64,000 bases of DNA from Candidatus Kuenenia hertensis (GTDB taxonomy: Bacteria; Planctomycetota; Brocadiia; Brocadiales; Brocadiaceae): assembly GCA_021646465.1 (NCBI GenBank), contig SOET01000005.1:1-64000 (forward strand). Direction: 5' to 3'. The stretch's first letter is position 1, and every line of letters begins with the position of its first letter. Shown piece after piece: positions 61,672-64,000 of the stretch. The notes below the pieces were generated by a model. It worked only from the letters and a program-made list of their open reading frames with translations. It had not been told where the DNA came from and made no database searches. Position numbers and translations under genes: made by a program.

Positions 61672-61937
61672 AGTAAAACCTTCCCCTTAGTTTTAATGTA
61701 TTCCGTAAACCTGGTTGTCGGGCTTAATGGAACTATATCCAGTGACCTTCCCAATTCATCTTCGAGCTTTGCCGCAAATTCAAATAGCTTCCAACCAGGG
61801 ATTCCATCACAGGCAATATCTATATCATTTGCCTCATCTGGTTTTTCCGCAGCGCTTCCAAAAAGGATCAGGCGTGTCGCGCCATAAGTCTTTGCGAGGG
61901 TACAGATCCTTTCTATTTGAGCCTTATGAATTGCCAT
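61668..61937 (-). CDS. Minimal nucleotidyltransferase (MNT antitoxin family)
   Basis: An 89-residue nucleotidyltransferase from ATG 61937 (RBS GGGAGA; an in-frame TTG lies at 61949). The catalytic signature is LILFGSAAEKPDEANDIDIA (G-S-x9-D-x-D), with the third acidic residue in SLDIVPLS. In HEPN/MNT pairs it AMPylates or otherwise neutralises the HEPN toxin. Here it sits inside the type III operon, between csx19 and a RAMP gene, all in the same direction. Confidence 0.85.
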   Translation of the reverse strand: MAIHKAQIERICTLAKTYGATRLILFGSAAEKPDEANDIDIACDGIPGWKLFEFAAKLEDELGRSLDIVPLSPTTRFTEYIKTKGKVLL

Positions 61938-61954
61938 AATTTCTCCCAAAATAT

Positions 61955-62527
61955 CTAAGTCAGTTCTTTACCATTATTCCAGAATCCCATAAACCTGCAA
62001 TCCACATACGTTGCCTGATTAACTTCATTATAATCAATGTAATTCCTGGTCTTGATAAAGACCCTGTTTCTTTTATCATCAACGCTTAGATTAGAAAAAG
62101 GCAGGGTCAATTCTGTCCCTCTGGTTTCGGTAATTTTTGTAAAACCGCTATCCGGTGGTTCTGCCTTTGTTCCGAATAGTACCTGTTCAGCATCAACAAC
62201 GAAGGTTTCTTTTCCTTCTTCGTCGGTACGATATCTTCCCCTCATTCCATCAGATGAACGCCACAAGTATAATTCCTGTGTCTGGTTAAATACACGGAGT
62301 TTCTGGATGTGTTTTGGGTCAAATTTTTCATCTTTATAAAAGTGAAATACCCCGTTTTCAAATGTTCCGATGAGTACCTTATAATCAAGGTATGCAACGA
62401 TATAAGATTTAACCGATATTCTGGCAGATATACATTTTTCGAAATCTTCGATGTCTTTGTTTTTCACAGGAAAGGGAATTGACTTAGATTTTATCTCGCG
62501 TAATTGCAGTCCGTTAGCTTCTCTCAT
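61955..62527 (-). CDS. csx19: CRISPR-associated Csx19 (TIGR03984-like)
   Basis: A 190-residue protein that matches Csx19 as I remember it: YIVAYLDYKVLIGTFENGVF, RVFNQTQELYLWRSSDGMRG and RYRTDEEGK, then FVDCRFMGFWNNGKELT. Csx19 is a marker of subtype III-D, where it is a subunit of the effector complex. The gene overlaps the Cas7-like gene by 14 bases; GAAGGAGGAAGC precedes its start. Identification rests on family memory, not on a search. Confidence 0.75.
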   Translation of the reverse strand: MREANGLQLREIKSKSIPFPVKNKDIEDFEKCISARISVKSYIVAYLDYKVLIGTFENGVFHFYKDEKFDPKHIQKLRVFNQTQELYLWRSSDGMRGRYRTDEEGKETFVVDAEQVLFGTKAEPPDSGFTKITETRGTELTLPFSNLSVDDKRNRVFIKTRNYIDYNEVNQATYVDCRFMGFWNNGKELT

Positions 62528-63875
62528 GTGCTTCCTCCTTAAAATCTTTCAGGGCAGTAATGAATTTTTCCAATTGCTCTTTATTCTCAGAAGAAAGCCC
62601 TGCAAACCCCTCTTCCAATGTTACCGTGGTATTATCCCACGTAATATCTGCCCTGACACCCTCAAACACACCCCTGCCAACAGCCTTTTCGCCGCCAACA
62701 GCAAGGTCACCCGTCCACAGGTCTTTCAAAACCAAAAGCATCAGGCCTGCCTCATGGTCTTCATAATCTCTAATGGTTATCTTGACGTCCTTAATTTGTT
62801 TATTTTTGTCATCATCCGCAAAAAGAGGCATAGTCTCAAACAGGGCGGTTTCAATTGTGCCGCCGGTAAAGCGGTCGATTTTGATTCGGGTTTGGAGTTC
62901 GGAAGAAAAGTTTGGCAAAAGGGTTTCATCTACACGAACTTTGCCCTTTACTGCTCTTTTTGAACTATTTTTTTCGTCTACATCCCCAAACAATCTGGTA
63001 AGAACCAGTTTTGATTTCTCTATCTTGTTATCAAATACGGTATTCAAAATCCGTTCTGCCCTTGAACGAATGACACCCTTAAGCGAAGCGCCTGTTAAAA
63101 CAAAATCATTCCCGGATTTAATGCTCACGGCATCGGGCGCCTTTGGGTCTGCCGAATATGAACGGCTGATAAAAGAATTTTTTAACCGGAATATTGTATT
63201 TATAGTAAAGACACCATTTGCAATGTTAAAAGGTACTTCTGTAAATGGATTTGGGGTAGAAAAATCCTTTTTAAGCCACTGTAGTACATCTGTCTTTTTG
63301 CTGAAATTAAATTCGCACACATGAGAATCTGAAAGCCTTATTTTCCCCAAACCGCTGTTTGTTTTAGCCCCTATTTGAATGCTTTCCATTTCAAGCGCCT
63401 TACGAATTGTTGCAATCATCTGCCTGGCAAAACTTTTGTTGCTATCTGTGAGGTTTACTCCCAAATTAAGCCTGAATTTTGCTCCACGCTCAACAACCTG
63501 GTAATCGTACTTTGCGCCCTTTGCGACAATGCCATTCTTGTTGTCGATTTCGATTCCATCGCGCACAACCGGTTTGTCACTACCGCTTATAAGTGTTAAA
63601 TCTGAGCAACAGAGGGAACTCTGCTGCTCAACTTCTTTTTCTGAAATTTTTTCTTCAGAAGTGAACCCCCAGAAACGTTTCAGATCGTCTTTATAGGAAT
63701 CATCTAACTTAATGAAATGTTTCAGTACACCAACAAGTGATGTTGCAGGGATAAAGGGTTTGCCATCTACATCGTGTAACACATCAACATCGGTATGATC
63801 ATCCCTTCCACTGCCGATCAGTGTTGGTGAAAGGAGTTCAATTGTCCCCTGTAATACGATTTTTCCACCTGCCAT
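62514..63875 (-). CDS. cas7: Double-RAMP Cas7-type protein (Csm3-like, Cas7-2x)
   Basis: A 453-residue protein with two RAMP domains in tandem. First: KIVLQGTIELLSPTLIGSGR, then FIPATSLVGVLKHFI (IPATSLVG is the Csm3-like loop) with an acidic cluster DDHTDVDVLHDVD in the region that cleaves target RNA. Second: FRLKNSFISRSYSA, then LTGASLKGVIRSRAERILN and IDRFTGGTIETALFE, the Csm3-type end. Fused Cas7 domains are typical of III-D complexes. Start ATG 63875. It follows an upstream gene whose stop is 7 bases away. Confidence 0.85.
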   Translation of the reverse strand: MAGGKIVLQGTIELLSPTLIGSGRDDHTDVDVLHDVDGKPFIPATSLVGVLKHFIKLDDSYKDDLKRFWGFTSEEKISEKEVEQQSSLCCSDLTLISGSDKPVVRDGIEIDNKNGIVAKGAKYDYQVVERGAKFRLNLGVNLTDSNKSFARQMIATIRKALEMESIQIGAKTNSGLGKIRLSDSHVCEFNFSKKTDVLQWLKKDFSTPNPFTEVPFNIANGVFTINTIFRLKNSFISRSYSADPKAPDAVSIKSGNDFVLTGASLKGVIRSRAERILNTVFDNKIEKSKLVLTRLFGDVDEKNSSKRAVKGKVRVDETLLPNFSSELQTRIKIDRFTGGTIETALFETMPLFADDDKNKQIKDVKITIRDYEDHEAGLMLLVLKDLWTGDLAVGGEKAVGRGVFEGVRADITWDNTTVTLEEGFAGLSSENKEQLEKFITALKDFKEEAHERS

Positions 63876-63881
63876 ATCAAT

Positions 63882-64000
63882 TTACTCCTTCTTCAGAATC
63901 CTTCTCATTTCTGAGAAGAACGATAAGAAATAGGTACGATAGAGTTCTTCTTCAAATTTCCTGACACCATCTTGATCAATACCGGCGTTATCCCAGAGAC
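63882..64000 (-). CDS. C-terminus of an upstream effector gene (runs off window)
   Basis: 38 codons and a TAA (63882-63884) are visible: LWDNAGIDQDGVRKFEEELY then RTYFLSFFSEMRRILKKE. The gene continues beyond the right edge. Position directly upstream of the Cas7-type gene with a 6-base gap suggests a core subunit; Cas10 would be expected somewhere here, but 38 residues do not prove which. Confidence 0.5.
   Translation of the reverse strand, partial: LWDNAGIDQDGVRKFEEELYRTYFLSFFSEMRRILKKE

Overview
This window reads like a piece of a moderately AT-rich bacterial chromosome loaded with short palindromic dispersed repeats. The gene set (stand-alone LipB and pyruvate dehydrogenase, RND/MMPL lipid-type exporter, RT-Cas1, many two-component proteins) together with the dense palindromes would fit an anammox-type planctomycete (Brocadiales). 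That assignment is an inference from general character only; no marker gene (rRNA, ribosomal protein) is present to prove it.

Layout. 1-3.3 kb: two different IS1634-like transposases (one cut by the window edge) and a DUF3800 gene. 3.8-18.1 kb: housekeeping genes: a BioF-like synthase with alanine racemase, a large hybrid histidine kinase, a pyruvate dehydrogenase operon (E1alpha, a LexA/CI-type S24 repressor, E1beta, E2, lipB), a MidA-type methyltransferase, an epimerase and a second kinase. 18.58 kb to about 32 kb: an integrated element. It starts at a copy of a tmRNA-like 3' end next to a tyrosine integrase and carries a DUF3987 primase-helicase, a small HTH protein, Cys-rich small proteins, a plasmid/phage-type sliding clamp with an unusual N-terminal extension, a DUF932 protein, a RecA-like ATPase, a Doc-type toxin pair and a MITE with a clear 8-bp target duplication. 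The second att copy was not found.

32-45 kb: a TPR membrane protein and a probable envelope-lipid operon (SDR reductase, MMPL exporter, LolA-like protein, outer-membrane barrel) with a partial duplication of the barrel gene and a truncated methyltransferase. 45.4-47.9 kb: a LuxR-type regulator with a degenerate receiver, then a 58-residue Cys-containing peptide directly before a radical SAM/SPASM maturase, which looks like a RiPP pair.

48.3-64 kb: a type III (III-D-like) CRISPR-Cas locus. RT-cas1 and cas2 lie on the + strand. A 9-repeat array, most likely transcribed from the - strand, has a visible promoter and an upstream cluster of six TTCGCAAAT sites. On the - strand follow cas6, csx3 (ring nuclease family), a broken DUF559 endonuclease, a CARF-adenosine deaminase effector (Cad1-like) with a one-base frameshift, two tandem TIGR03986-type RAMP proteins, a HEPN/nucleotidyltransferase pair, csx19, a double-RAMP Cas7 and the tail of one more effector gene running off the end. 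The parts fit one pathway: RT-Cas1/Cas2 capture spacers (possibly from RNA), Cas6 processes crRNA, the Cas7/Csx19/RAMP complex with a Cas10 expected just outside the window recognises RNA and makes cyclic oligoadenylate, the CARF-deaminase would answer that signal, and Csx3 would remove it.
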